Positions 12,317 to 24,385 are shown, counted from the first letter of the stretch. The stretch is 64,000 bases of DNA from Epiperipatus broadwayi (GCA_028023455.1 JAQFVV010000183.1:556001-620000); one strand, 5' to 3'. Notes: a model not told the origin generated them from the letters alone. A program made the numbers and translations.

Positions 12317-12923
12317 ATATATATATATATGTGTGTGTGTTTAGAAAAAGTATAAAATTGCTGAACACTCATCACCTAGTGGTTAGGTAAATTATTTAGT
12401 AATAATTTGCTATTAATTGTTTGTTATTTAAAGGCCGAGCAATGGGATATTTTAAAAACTGTTTTTTTTTTATGATTCCTTATGTCTTACATTATTATTT
12501 ACAGTGCAAGATTATTTTAGTCACTATAGAAATTGTTATATAAAATATTTCCTTTTTGTGTTTTGTTTTTTATTTTAATTTTACAATCATTTTTATTATT
12601 TTTGAGATATTTTTTTTCTATTTTACAGTTTTCTTGTCATATGGTAATAATAGCTTTATCTAATTATTGAAAACATGGATGATATTTTAAAATAACAAAA
12701 ATTTTATAGAATAAAGAATTAGATAAACAAGTTATTCTATATAACAACATCAATTAAAATGTCATAATTATAATTATTTTTAAAGAAATAAGTAAAGATT
12801 GTTTAGAAATAGTATTACTCATGTTATAACCAAATAATAAAGACATAGTTAGAACATTGGAAGAATGTAATGAAAATTGTGATATTTAAATTAATTGGAT
12901 AATATTAATACATACTAACTGCT

Positions 12924-14699
12924 GGTAATACATTGTTTGATCATCCACACCACTCAATGGCACTGTTTCTATGCAAAAGCACAGAAATATTCTGTTTACA
13001 AGGTTACTCATAGATCTTATGACCTTTAAACTGTTCAAACAAGAGATGTTGTTGAAATGCACCCTTCACACCAACATCGCTAGCATGTGAACATTATAAG
13101 TGATGAGTTGTGACACTCTCTAGACATTACTGTTGACTATTCTACAGTGTATGACATGAAGATTTCTGTAGTTGTAATGATGAAAATTTTATTAGAACAG
13201 ATTTTTTTTTGTTAAATGTATTGTAATTTATGTGAGTTACTACAAATTCTACATAATTACCAACACCCCTACTTTTGTTCTCAGGTGTCAAAATGCACTA
13301 AATGAGGAGTGTAAATCATGATTCAGAAAAGTTCACACTAAAGTCATGCACTTTTCAATACTTTTTCGAGATCAAAACAGTTCAATGACAGACGATCATT
13401 CGGTGTTTAAGTTTTTAGATTTGCCTGCTACAGAAGCAGATGCGGTGGCCTTTCTTCAACAAAAAATATTTTACCCACACAGAAGAACTGCGTTTGTGGT
13501 TGTTTAATGAGATTAAGGTATTATCAAACATCTGAAATGGAAATGCAAATCACGGCAATCATGAGATGTGGTTCATGGGCTGTTGAATTGCTTTTTTGAA
13601 AGCAGTATGGCTAATTTATTATTGGAGTTGGGATGAACTTTACAGTAAAGCATATTGAAGCTGAGTTGGAAATGTGTGTAAATGCCATAAGGAATATGAT
13701 GACAGCTCTTAGAGAGCTCTGTTGAGAAAACCTTGTTTCTTATCCATGCTGCCAAATCAGCGGTCCTTGTATGACAGTGGAAGTCAATGAAACCATGTTC
13801 AGTTGATGAAAAAATCACCAAGGCAAAATCCTTCTGCAACAATGGATTTTTGGGGGTGTTTATCATGAGACAGGCAATTGTTTTGTGGTGGCTGTACCCT
13901 CCCGATCTGCCAACATCCTTATGCAGTCTATCCATGAGAACATAAGGCCTGATTCCAGCATCTATTCTGATTGCTGGAAAGGATACAGAACTTCTGAAGT
14001 GGAGGCCTTTGGATTTCACTACATGAGAGTCAATCACAAATACAATTTTGTGGATCCTGACACTGGTGTGCATACCCAGACCATTGGATGCCTTTGGGGT
14101 TCTCTCAAGTGGTGAAACAAATGAACACAAGGCACACAAAGAAAATATCTTGAAAACTACATAGCAGAATTTCTGTGGAGACATCTGAAAAAGAAACAAC
14201 ATATTCTGTGCCATCTTAGAAGAGATGAATTTACAGCAGTGAAACAATATTGTTTGTCTTTCTATGAAATAGAAAGGTTTTTGTTGTTTGTTTTGCAACC
14301 GTTTTTTTTTTTTTGGTTGTTGTTAAAACAAAAAAAAAATGTAAATACAAAATTTAAAAAAAAGAATAAAAAAAAAACCATTTCTATGTATTTGTTTATG
14401 AATAAAAACCTGGTAAATGACAAAAAAAAAGTTTCTTAAAAAACAAAAGACTGAAATTTTTTTTTTTTAATGACTGAATGTTTTAAAAAGCCAAAACAAA
14501 AATAAAACAAAACAATTTATTTATTTTTAAAAAAATATACATAAAACTTGTCAAAAAATAAAACAAAAAAAAACAAACAAATCCAAAAATTAATAACATA
14601 AATCAACAAAATAAAAACAGCCCGGTAATGTTATATCTATTTGTTTTTCACTAGCAACAGCGCCATAGAGCTGTGTGGATGATCAGACGATGCATTACC
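12924..14699 (+). mobile_element. Merlin DNA transposon, decayed
   Basis: The 1776-bp element begins GGTAATACATTGTTTGATCA and ends with an imperfect complement of about 45 bp. The terminal words GATCATCCACAC and GTGTGGATGATC match exactly. An 8-bp target duplication flanks it: TAACTGCT at 12916-12923 and TAACTGCC at 14700-14707, with one mismatch. An 8-9 bp TSD and GG-starting TIR are characteristic of the Merlin (IS1016-like) superfamily, and the interior codes for a matching transposase relic. Confidence 0.85.
13380..14260 (+). pseudogene. Merlin/ISXO2-like transposase relic
   Basis: Plus-strand translation gives the typical order of this family: an N-terminal stretch reading VFKFLDLPATEADAVAFLQ, then VEVNET, WIFGGVYHETG, a VAVPSRSA segment, SDCWKGY and VNHKYNFVDPDTGVHT. 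The longest open piece is 13885-14115. Several stops and frame changes break the reading. In the DDE triad the first Asp of the usual VEIDE motif is Asn, and the usual Glu after HTQ.I is Gly (IGCLW), so catalysis would be lost even without the stops. The 241-codon minus-strand ORF over the same region is an antisense shadow. Confidence 0.85.
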
Positions 14700-14707
14700 T
14701 AACTGCC

Positions 14708-15237
14708 AATATTTTTCATTATATATAGAATATTTCTTAAAATCATTATAAATTAACAAAACAAAACAAATTGGATTAAAAATGTGATTGTAGTACTAAA
14801 ATCTACATCTAAGCATGAAAATAAGTTTATACAATATATCAAAAATTAATAGCTGCCATTTTACATTGCATCATGTTTGACTATGTACACATTTTTGATA
14901 TGAATACATATTTATGTCATTCCAAACAAACTCAGACTGTATAATATCTAAAAACTTGTCCAAGTCCAATAAACAATGATCAGACTAAGTGGTAACACAA
15001 ATAAGCTTAAAAATTGTAAGGATTTATTTCTTCTATTCATATTTAAGCAATTTTTCTAAAAGTATTATCTAAAATAAAATGATTGATGAAGAAAAATAAT
15101 GTGGAGATTATAATTTTGAAGATGTGAAGCTATTTTTACTAATAATTATTTTCAGCAGAAGAAATAGTTATTGAAATATTACATAAAAACAAAGAAGGTA
15201 GATTACTGAAAAAATAATGACAACTAATCAAAAGATG
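14708..15237. other. AT-rich DNA, nothing recognised
   Basis: No ORF of note, repeat match or structured element was found after the right Merlin target duplication. Confidence 0.5.
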
Positions 15238-15322
15238 TCAAGCGTTAGTGGCCTAGTGGTTAGCATAGCAGCCTTCCAAGCAGCTGGCCCAGTTCACTTC
15301 CTGGTCAACACATTTGACATAT
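15238..15322 (+). repeat. tRNA-derived SINE fragment
   Basis: The sequence has a box A-like TAGTGGCCTAGTGGTTAGCA and a box B-like GTTCACTTCCTGG at tRNA spacing, ending in TTGACATATG. The tail and overall length resemble the short SINEs at 24386, 35643, 36265 and 46326, though the head differs. It does not fold as a full tRNA gene by eye. Confidence 0.6.
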
Positions 15323-15467
15323 GGAACTAATCAAAAGATTATTAATAACAACAACGCGTTTATCTTTTCAGCTAACTTGATATATGATAAAACAAGAATA
15401 GTTCCCTATTGTGGTGTCATCTATAGTCAGCTTGAATACTTAGTAATTGCTAGATTTAAATTTTCCT

Positions 15468-15502
15468 CACCAGGCTAGTTTTTTCATCAGTAAGACTTGG
15501 AA
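15468..15502 (-). ncRNA. Hammerhead family A relic lacking helix II
   Basis: Minus-strand sequence reads TTACTGATGAAAAAACTAGC then CTGGTGAGG. This matches the start and end of the family A hammerhead with the helix II segment deleted. It cannot be active. Confidence 0.3.
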
Positions 15503-16969
15503 TAGAAAGCAGGAACTAATGCACTTATGAATCAATCTATTTATCAACCACCTTTAACGCTGTTTTATTATTTAACCCTAAAATCTGAAATTTAAAACAC
15601 CCTTAGTTTTTAACCAAAAATAGACACATATAAGAATATAACTCCAAGTCAATAAATATACAACCTAGTATTTTCAAATTTTTATTAAGTGTAGATATAT
15701 TTACAATTACAAAAAAAATTCATTTGTCAAATTTAAATATAAAAAAAAAAAAAATGATTAAATCAATTATATAATTGGATTTCTATGGAGTATACTTCAG
15801 TAAAAATCATTTATACTTAAAAATGAATGTTTTTGTTACAAATTAATAAATTATGACTACTAGTGATTAGTTATGAATTACGTAGAAACGTAATAGATCA
15901 GTATAGATGATGCATATCACACATTGAGAGTATGAAGATTTAGAATTGACATAAATAAAAAGTTTGAAAAACAGACATAAATCGGTGATTTATTGAAAAA
16001 ATTACGAGTTTATATAGGATATTTGATGAGAAAATTATCCTAAAAGATTTAATAAAATTTAGGAAGAAAACAACTTCAAAAAGTTTGTTAATACTTCAAA
16101 GAAATAATTATATTGTAGTGAATGGAAATGATTAAAACAATGACATCACCATTAACAATTTACAGAATCCCACATATTTACTTTCTGAAGTCATTGTTTT
16201 GAATTAATTGAAAATTTACAAGTTAATTAATGTTTTGTGATGTTTTAACATCTTAATAAGCTGTGGATTGTTTTTTTAATTGATCCAATTGATATATGTG
16301 CCACCTTCACAGCCTATACAGTGGATCCTCATCTCAACTCCCTCATGTTTGGAGATTCAGATGTTTAATACCTCTAGATCACCTAATGAGAAAAAGTTGT
16401 TTATGAAATGTAGGCATGTTGAAATAAGTAGTTTCACTTTCTGTGGGTGTGAGATGAAGAAGCACTGGTAAAAAATAAAATACTTTGAGAATATATTTCT
16501 ACATTGTTATGATTATTCACTCTTCCATAAGGTGTTGAAAGTGATAAAAATATTTTGTAATTTTGCATTTGAGTTGTGTAATGTAAAATGCATGAGAGTA
16601 GAAGGAGAAATAGTGAGGTGTCAACAAAAGCATAAAGATTCAGGTGTTTGATGCTGCTGAATACATGTGATGAGTAAAGGTGTTCATATACCATATGGAT
16701 AGTGAAAGAGGGTGATCTGATTTACTGTGTAGTGGTTGTAATATGGTAATGTTGATATGAGAATGCACTGATAAAATACAAAAAAAAAAAACTTGAAAAT
16801 AGTTCCATGTTTGTTGTGAAAGCATTTGGATAATGACATATTGCATCATTGTTTGTTTGATTTTATAAAAAAAAGACAGGCTAAAAGTTAAGAGAACACC
16901 ACATCACACTAATCGAGTAAAATTTTGGAAGAAATCAATAGTATTTTACCCTTTCAACAAAAACAAATT
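15503..16969. other. AT-rich DNA, no gene supported
   Basis: Short overlapping ORFs at 16280-16850 on both strands show no recognisable motif. A slightly less AT-rich patch at about 16290-16480 is unassigned. Confidence 0.45.
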
Positions 16970-17345
16970 ATACATGAGGATTTGAACACAGATTTTTAAA
17001 TACACTTCAGCTATCAACTCTATCTCATTCAACTGATACATATGACTATTTACATGTGAAAAAGATAAATGATCTTCAATATACTTGTGCTGAACCAGTA
17101 CTAATCAGTTGGTCCAGATCATTATTTCCCCACATATACATATAACCTAGCCCTTGGTTTGTATTAAAATAGCAAATCTTCAAATTTTATTGAACAGACT
17201 TCAATTTACTCCACCCTCCAACTCTTCAACCATTCATACCATTGAAAATTTGATGAAGAAATGCTCAAATACTTTGTTGGTGCCAATATTATTGTAAAGC
17301 TTATGTTGACCTTAAGTCACTCTGACCCCTCATATAGGTTGAATC
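16970..17345 (-). mobile_element. Hammerhead SINE-like repeat, family B, copy 1
   Basis: The repeat is best read on the minus strand. It shares two blocks with the copy at 18428-18808: one ending in GGATTTGAACACAGA and one with CAACTCTTCAACC and TGTTGACCT. On the minus strand the first block reads TGTTCAAATCC, a box B-like word, so a tRNA-related origin is possible. A degraded hammerhead lies at about 17070-17115, where CTGATTA replaces CTGATGA and no GAAA follows. Confidence 0.55.
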
Positions 17346-17397
17346 TGTAATATTAAAATATAAGAATAATTTAATGTACTTGAAAATTGGATGTAAT

Positions 17398-17658
17398 TGT
17401 AGAGGATTTGAACACAGACTTTCAAGCATCCTTCAGTTATCGACTATACTTCCCCTACAACCTATATATATATATATATATGCGTGTGTGTGTGTGGAAG
17501 ATAATCTGGACCAACTGATGAGTACTGGTTCAGCACAAAATACGGATATTGGAGATCATTTATCTTTTTCACATATCTGTAGTCATGTGTATCGGTTGTA
17601 TGAGATAGAGTCGATAACTGACGGTGTTTGAAAGTCTGTGTTCAAATCTTCTACAATT
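17398..17658. repeat. Family B repeat, palindromic copy around TA/GT tract
   Basis: A left arm (about 17398-17462, GAGGATTTGAACACAGACTT) faces an inverted right arm (about 17495-17658, ending GTTCAAATCTTC). A TA then TG microsatellite separates them. This is the inverted-copy arrangement seen in other hammerhead repeats of the window. The 85-codon ORF across it is incidental. Confidence 0.6.
17505..17556 (+). ncRNA. Hammerhead ribozyme candidate, family B
   Basis: CCAA (17511-17514) and TTGG (17549-17552) form helix I. The core CTGATGA is at 17515-17521. Helix II is GTACT with AGCAC (17522-17536, one mismatch). Helix III is AT/AT around ACGG, followed by A17 at 17548. The only core defect is AAAA in place of GAAA at 17537-17540 (G12 to A), which is expected to inactivate it. 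Confidence 0.55.
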
Positions 17659-18427
17659 ACATCTAATTTCCAAGTATATTAAATTATACTTGTATTCTAA
17701 TATTACAAATTATACACGAGTTCCATGACTAATACAACATTTAAAATGCTGATACTAACATGGTAATTGAAGATGTTTAATTGGTAATATTATATTTACA
17801 ATTACAATCTAATTTTATATATAAGATAATATATGGTCTTTTATAATGCAGTTCGGTTTTGGTTCGTTTTTTTTTTTTTACAGGAAATAATTTATTTTAA
17901 TTATTACTATAAACTTTCAGAATATTGTCAATATGTATTTTATTTTAACTATTTCAATATATATATAATCAATTTGAACAAGTGTGAAAATTTATAACTG
18001 AACGCTGTTGTCTATTTTATTTAACTATCATTATAGATTTTTTTTCCCCTTTGCAAATGTGAATTTTCTGATACGAATCATTTATTTAAAAAAGTAATTT
18101 TTTAAAAGTAAATTTCTATCTACGTATCTTTAACTGTTGCCTAGTAACGTAAAGGAAATTCTTATTCTTCATTCGTTAGCAGATTCAAAACTTATTGATG
18201 GAGAGTGTTTTGCTTCTACAAATCCTGGTAAACTTGTTTAAATCAATACAAGTTGGTAAAATGAAAGTTTCGTTTTTTATAAGAAATAAACATTTATTTT
18301 TTCTAATTTTGGTTTCACTCAATGACTTCTAGTAATATTATATGATTTCTAAAACAGAGAAAAATAGAAAGTCATGCATATTTTACAAGACAAAATAATT
18401 CAATTACATAACTGAATTATATAATAA

Positions 18428-18808
18428 TATAGGGTATATGAGCACAGACTTTCACACCACCCACCTCTCTCCAATCTATCTAATATCACTGATACACCTA
18501 AACACATATATGCTGAAAAGATAAATAATTACCAATGTACGTATTTCATGCTAAACCAGCAATCATCAGTTGGTCCAGATTATCATCTTTACACACATAT
18601 ATAGTATAAGTGCTCAGTTATATATTAAGATAGACTATCCTCATAGTTTAATGGACAGGCTTCAATCCACTCCACACTCCAACTCTTCAACCGTCCATCC
18701 AATTGAAAATCTGATGATGGAATGCTCAAAGGCCACCCTGAGGTCGAGATAATTGTCACACCCATGTTGACCTAAGGTCAATCTGAGCCCCACATGTACA
18801 GGACATAA
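18428..18808 (-). mobile_element. Hammerhead SINE-like repeat, family B, copy 3
   Basis: This copy is colinear with copy 1, sharing AGCACAGACTTTCA, TCAGTTGGTCCAGAT, CAACTCTTCAACCGTCCAT and CATGTTGACCTAAGGTCA. It includes the best-preserved family B hammerhead on the minus strand. It has no ORF. Schistosome SINE-like repeats are an established precedent for hammerheads inside tRNA-type retroposons; kinship here is inference only. Confidence 0.6.
18532..18573 (-). ncRNA. Hammerhead ribozyme candidate, family B
   Basis: On the minus strand CCAA (18573-18570) leads into CTGATGA (18569-18563). A helix II of TGCT with AGCA around GGTTT follows, then GAAA (18547-18544). TACGTACA then precedes TTGG (18535-18532), which closes helix I. 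The core is intact. The U16.1 position appears to be C, leaving an A-C mismatch at the base of helix III. Activity is therefore doubtful but the fold is clear. Confidence 0.55.
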
Positions 18809-19760
18809 TCCATTTAATACATATGCAAGGATGGGCAGACATCTCTATAATGTAATAACTGAAACCCAGGCTTGTTATATACCTGTGGCTATATATATGT
18901 AATATAAGGTATATTATATAAAAAAGTAATGTATATATTTTAAAGAGCTGTCTGATAACACACTTTTCATATCCCAGGTTCAAATTAGATTTAGGAAACA
19001 AATAGTAATATTTATTAGATATTTTATGTGATTTTCTTATTGCTATTACTGACTTTATAATTTATTTTATATTGTGTAATAAAGTAATTGTTACTTTTTA
19101 ATTTTTTTCTTTTGTCGTTATCAAAGAAACATCATCACTGCATATTTACAATATAAAGGGTCTTATATGATGTATTAAATTACACCTAAAATGTATTTGC
19201 ATTAAATACATCATTATTAAGTTAATTTTTAATTATTTTACAAATCTTTATTAGACCATAATTTTGAAATATTACTACACAGCACTTAATTACAAAAAAA
19301 TGTAAATATTTGAATAATTTATGTAATTAATTTATTTTTACCTAATATTGATTTTTAATTTTCTGTTTAATTTTTTTCCTATTTGTTTCTTCATCATCCT
19401 CACCATAATAAATCACCTAGTAGCCACGCACATCATTTCACAAAATTTTCTTGAACATTTCTATATTTTTAACTTATCTACTAATTTTTATTTATTTTGA
19501 TAATCTTTTCAAAATAGTTTTAGTTTAAAAACAATATCCTTTCTTCTGTTTTCTAAAGCTTAGTTGACATTTCAATTAATTAAATTTACTTAAAGTGGAT
19601 ATTAATGATGATGTTCAAACCATTTGTCCCTTATTTAATTGCTTATATATTCCTTATATTTCGTGGTCATCATACACCAAACTCGATCTCAAAGGGTCTG
19701 ACTTAACATTAATTTATAAGTGTTTATTTAAATACACAGGATTTGAATTTTATTAACAGT
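18809..19760. other. AT-rich DNA, no gene seen
   Basis: Nothing but low-complexity AT-rich sequence was found. The 81-codon minus-strand ORF at 18756-19001 overlaps the family B repeat and shows no known motif. Confidence 0.5.
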
Positions 19761-19957
19761 AATTTAGGCAGTGATGATATCAAACTGGTTCGCATGAACT
19801 GGTTCTTAAAATTAAAAAAAATTAGTGAACCGGTAGTTAAATTATCTGAAAATAAATTTTATTATTATTATTCTAAAAAAGAATTGAATATGTAACAATG
19901 ATTCTTTTTGAACAGATTGGGTTCAAAATACTTTTCCAGAATAATTTGACTTAGTCA

Positions 19958-20709
19958 CACCTGGGTCTCGTTTTATGCGGTAGATAGGTTTCCTCAGAAA
20001 ACACACACAAAAGAAATCTCACAAAAATAAATGTAACTTACCCTGAAAAATGGGAGATAAGTTCCCATAATTTTCAGAAATTGGCATAAAAGCAAAACAA
20101 CAAGGAAAGATTACTTTAAAATTCACATTAAAAAAATAAGGAAATAAAGTATGACTAATAAAAATTTCAAATATTTGAAACAAATTAATACAAGACAAAC
20201 TTTTTTTACTTTTTTTTTTATTAACTACAGTATTTAATTTTATATTTTTTCATACATATTTTAACCATTACCACTATTTTACAATATCATTTGTTTGTGA
20301 ACTAATAAGAAATCAGATTTGTGATGTGTTGTATTTATTTTAAAAATCTAAAAAAATATTTATTTCTGTTAATATCTAACAAAATACGTTTTAAAAGTTT
20401 AAAATTTTTGAATATTTATTGCTTATACGTAAGCATAAATCTAGTATTATTATTTACTCATGTAAAAGTAGGTTATTTACATAGAAGCTAAGATTCTAAA
20501 TACAGCTTTATGCCATATTCACATAAGCTGCTAATATAACATTATATTTTTGAAAGAAAAAAGTATTGCAAGTCAAAATAAGTTATTAATAATTTAAATT
20601 TCTTGATATCTAATAAATATGGTAAAATATGAAGGATATTAAGAAGAAACATGAATCACATAACTTCAAAATTGCATTAAAATAATCTGCATAAAATGAG
20701 ACCCAGGTG
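19958..20709. mobile_element. MITE family M1, copy 2 (nested in hAT)
   Basis: The element starts CACCTGGGTCTCGTTTTATG and ends in the complement GAGACCCAGGTG, followed by TA. It is related to 7296-8318 but inverted: its left part matches the complement of the right part of copy 1, including TAGATAGGTT and CTCAGAAAACAC. The left flank is CA rather than TA, perhaps by mutation. It inserted after the hAT element was in place. Confidence 0.8.
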
Positions 20710-20934
20710 TATATGATATTGCACTTGGAACATGTGATATGCATGATGAATTTTGAGTAATTAAGAATTATTCTGCAAGAAATAATTCACAACAATTTTG
20801 TTTTAAGTAATTAAATCCATTATTTATTACATTTCAAATTAGTTTCTTTAAAAGTATACAAATAAAAGTGGTATTTTATTAGTGACCTTCCTGACTTCTG
20901 GATTATGAAATAAGCCAATGAATTCAAAGAAAAA

Positions 20935-22863
20935 TATTGTGGTTTACTTATTATTGGAAAAGAGCTTGGGTGTGACATCTGTACCAAAATTGAGTCAATA
21001 AAAGTGAAGGCAGCTCATGTGTCAAAAGAATGGAGAAGATGTAATATCGTTCCAAGTTGAAAAAATAAAATAGTTCAACAAGCCTCTCTTCAAAAAAAAA
21101 TAAAGGAACACTTCATCAAAAGCACACCAGATATGTGTGATGCAATTGAAATAAAATGCAATTTCCAAATCCATTGACAAAGCTCATGAAAAGTTTATGA
21201 GCTCTGCCTGTAAAATTTTCAATACGGTTTGCACTTTAGCAAAACTAAACTGACTGTTTTCTGATATTGAACATTTGATAGAATTACAAAAAAAGAATGG
21301 GTTAGATATGGGAGTGGGACTCCATTCTCGATTTGCAGCTGTCAAAATTGTTGAGCACATTGTAAAATACATTAAAAATGAAATGTTAAAAAAAAAATAG
21401 ATCAGAATTTAAATACATGTGTTATAATTAATGAGGCATCAACAATACCATGCAAACCAGTCCTTAACATTTTTATTAAGGTTGAAGATACAGAATTTTC
21501 ACCAACAATTTTTGTAGATTTAGTGGAATTACAAAACAAAGATGCTGAAAACATTTACACTGCTCTACTTCAAAGTCTGCATTCAGTAGGATTTGATATT
21601 CCATATTTGAAAAATAATTTGATTGGATTTTGTTCAGATGGAGCAAGTGTGATCCTTGCAAGGTGGTCAGGAGTGAATGTTAAAATAAAAAAAACCCACT
21701 ATCCCAAGATTATTATTTGGGATTGTTTGAGTCATTGCCTTCAGCTTGTGCTGGAGGATTCTATCAAAGACATAAAGCAAGTGAATCACTTTAAAGCATT
21801 TATTGATGAAATATACAAAATCTTCTATCAGTCTAATAAAAACCAAATGGCACTGAATAAAATTTTAACCAATTTGGGAATTGAAATTCTAAAAATTGGT
21901 AGAGTTTTTAACCCAAGATGGGCAGAATGCAGTCATAGAACAGCAATTGCAACATGGCGAGCCTATCCAGCACTGTATGATTTTTTTTCTACTAATAAGA
22001 AATTTTCTGGAATGGCTAAACATCTCACCAACAAATATTTTATGAGAGATCTGGCTTTAATAATCGATATACTAAAAGAAATTTCTTTGTTGGTAGATGC
22101 TCTTCAAGGAAGAAGTGTAAATATATTACATGCTAAAAAATTGATTAAGAGAATAATTAAAGCATTTGAATATCTCAGAGAGAAGAGTGGTACTTATGAA
22201 AAAATAATAAATGAAACTATCTCTTCTAAGGAATTCCAGCATATTAATTTTGTTGAAGATAACAAATGTGTGAGTCTTCCCCATCAGAAATTACTGAATT
22301 TAGTGACAACAAATATGACATTAAGATTAATGGATTGTAATAGCATAAGTAATAATATTCAAGATAGAAATCATAAAATTCATCAGTTAGTTAAATTTGT
22401 GAACCCAGATGCTTGGAATCTGGAAGAAGCTGTAGTTCTCTGAAAATAATTTGAAGAGAAAATTTTACAAAGCATTTCATCATGAGATTTCAGTTAATGA
22501 TATCCGTGATTATACTGAAAATGTTATGAGAAATCACCAGAAACATGTTGTACCTGAAACTATCCAAAGAGCTAAAAATATAATTAAAATCATTGCTGTG
22601 AGTTATGCAGAAGCTGAGCAAAGGTTTTCTGTGATGAACATAATTTATTCAGATAAAAGAAATCACCTTGAATGAAAAACATAGCAAATCTAGTAATAAA
22701 TTGGATAGACTTTTCTTATATCTTTGGGATTGCAGTAACTCAGTTCAAGTATGGCTAAGAAATCCCAATACAGCTAATAATGCTAGAGTCAAAAAGCATC
22801 ATCAACCTGAAGAGACATATGATGCGAATAGAATGTCAATATGGAAATATCTTGCCAAATAAA
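20935..22863 (+). pseudogene. hAT transposase, KIAA1586/ZNF862-like, broken
   Basis: The largest open part (21523-22443, 306 codons, continuing upstream to about 21400) carries the hAT catalytic region. It includes CVIINEAST, GFCSDGASV, the WDCLSHCLQL segment and FNPRWAECSH. A stop after about 22441 is followed by 22451-22675, with the C-terminal hATC dimerisation segment VSYAEAEQRFSVMN. A frameshift leads to 22668-22862, ending KSSNKLDRL...VQVWLRNPNTAN. Upstream, 20935-21400 holds a CDIC zinc-binding-like remnant and further stops, with a frame break at the A-run near 21395. This resembles the hAT lineage related to vertebrate KIAA1586 and ZNF862. Active transposase would cut at the element ends; this copy cannot. 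Confidence 0.85.
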
Positions 22864-23154
22864 TAAGTTTTTTTCCAATTATAAAAATGGTTTAATTTTT
22901 TCTGATCCCATGAGTGAGATTGCAAAGTATATCATAGTGTGCTTGTGCACTGCTGCACTTTTTTGTGTATGAGGGGGGGGGCGGGGGTCATGCAAAATTT
23001 CTGAAAAGTTGCCAAAAATTTTTAAGTATGAAATCAAGAAGTGACTTGCTTCCATGCTTAGAAAGAAGAAAAATAAACAGAATAGGTTTTTAAATACTAC
23101 CTGCCTTTAGAGAACTGGTTCTTGGAAAATTGGGATATCATCACTGAATTTAGG

Positions 23155-23470
23155 GTACTATTTTTTTTTCTGAAAGCCCACTTATGAATATATTGTATTC
23201 TAGTGATCATATAATAACAATCCTGTTTTGCGTAGTTAAGAGCATGACCATTCAAGTTGGTGAAGAAATATGCATTGGCAATAAGACTACTCAGAGAAAA
23301 TTGCACATAAAACTAAATAATTTAAATAACATTATTTATTTTTGATAATCTCAATTGATATAGAAAATAACCTATCAACATTATTATTTTATGACACTAG
23401 CAATAAATCAGTGAACATAACAAAACAGAATATTAAAAAATAATAACAAATCTCAAAATTTTTTTTTTTT

Positions 23471-23475
<5 letters not shown>
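23155..23475. other. AT-rich DNA, no gene seen
   Basis: The only features are AT-rich sequence and a T-run (about 23459-23475) leading into the TA tract. Confidence 0.5.

Positions 23476-23540
<65 letters not shown>
23476..23540. repeat. (TA)n microsatellite
   Basis: About 32 TA units directly border the family A hammerhead repeat at 23545. Confidence 0.95.
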
Positions 23541-23544
<4 letters not shown>

Positions 23545-24000
23545 ATCAAATCTTTCATACAGTAGTGCTACCAAAAGCAAGCCTTTGTAATCAATAGATG
23601 CAGGAAGGTTTGAGCATAAACTCTCTATCTAGTGCCAACTCATCCAACATCCACAGGATGTTTTCTAGTTGTGGTTTTCATCAGTGAGCAGCCTTGGATT
23701 TGAAAGTACTGCACTTAAATCATAGGATCTAATGCAACTCACCAATAGTCATCTTTTATCTATTTGGTTAACTATAAAGCTAGTAGCTCAAGGTGAAAGC
23801 CCCATAGTGTTTCCAACTCAAGCTTATTTACTTGTATAGTCTTATAGATCTGAAATCAGTTCAGCATATATACATTTTAGTGTCTTTGGTTTTTCAAAAA
23901 CCACAGTCATGATTATCCTATGGGAAGGATAGGTATAAAATCATTTCTTATTAACAGTATGTGTAAACATATAAAATGTTGATCATGTGATGTTTTTTTT
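23545..24000 (-). mobile_element. Hammerhead repeat, family A, minus-strand copy
   Basis: The repeat is bounded by (TA)n on the left and TATATATATA near 24008 on the right. Its sequence mirrors the element at 2361-3195: minus-strand words matching the body and the direct copy appear in order. The right edge (about 23945-24000, GATCATGTGATG) is in the opposite orientation to the body. That reproduces the inverted-tail layout. No ORF is present. Confidence 0.55.
23652..23695 (-). ncRNA. Hammerhead ribozyme relic, family A
   Basis: Minus-strand CTGATGA (23684 to 23678) is followed 12 nt later by GAAA (23665 to 23662). Helix II has lost its GC pairs, and the position before the cleavage site is C in place of U. 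It is probably inactive. Confidence 0.4.
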
Positions 24001-24385
24001 TTGTTTTATATATATATATTTCGAAAACATATAGAGGCAGGCCTCAGCTTTCAAACCTAATTTGTTCTTGAAATATGTGCAAAAGTTGAAATGCTTGAAA
24101 GAATAGAGCCATGTAAAAAAAAAAAAAAATCAAAATATGTTTTTAAAATATTTGAGTTTTTATTGAGATGTATTAGCACATATATAAATAACACTTTATC
24201 GATTAGTATCCGGTGTTGTCTTTATAAATTTATCAAGAGATAGTTGAATTGTACTTTTCTTTTCTTGATAAAAAGTTCCCCAACATATTGTCTTTTTCTA
24301 TTATCCTTCATAATACATATTATCTTTTTCTGTTGTCCTTTGTATAAAATAGTGAATTGTATGAAAGTAGAATGTATAAATGTCA
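24001..24385. other. AT-rich DNA, no gene seen
   Basis: The 70-codon ORF at 24244-24456 runs into the SINE and shows no domain. Nothing else was recognised. Confidence 0.5.

Larger units (their letters stand above)
19769..23146 (+). mobile_element. hAT transposon with TIRs and 8-bp TSD
   Basis: The 3378-bp element starts CAGTGATGATATC and ends GATATCATCACTG, a perfect 13-bp inverted terminus. Identical 8-bp target duplications, AATTTAGG, flank it at 19761-19768 and 23147-23154. Subterminal AACTGGTTC words recur near both ends. The interior holds a broken hAT transposase gene on the plus strand and a nested 752-bp MITE. TIR, TSD length and coding content together fix the superfamily. Confidence 0.92.

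Noticed and set aside
13573-14298. 241-codon minus-strand ORF
   Set aside because: It is antisense to the Merlin transposase relic and has no recognisable domain.
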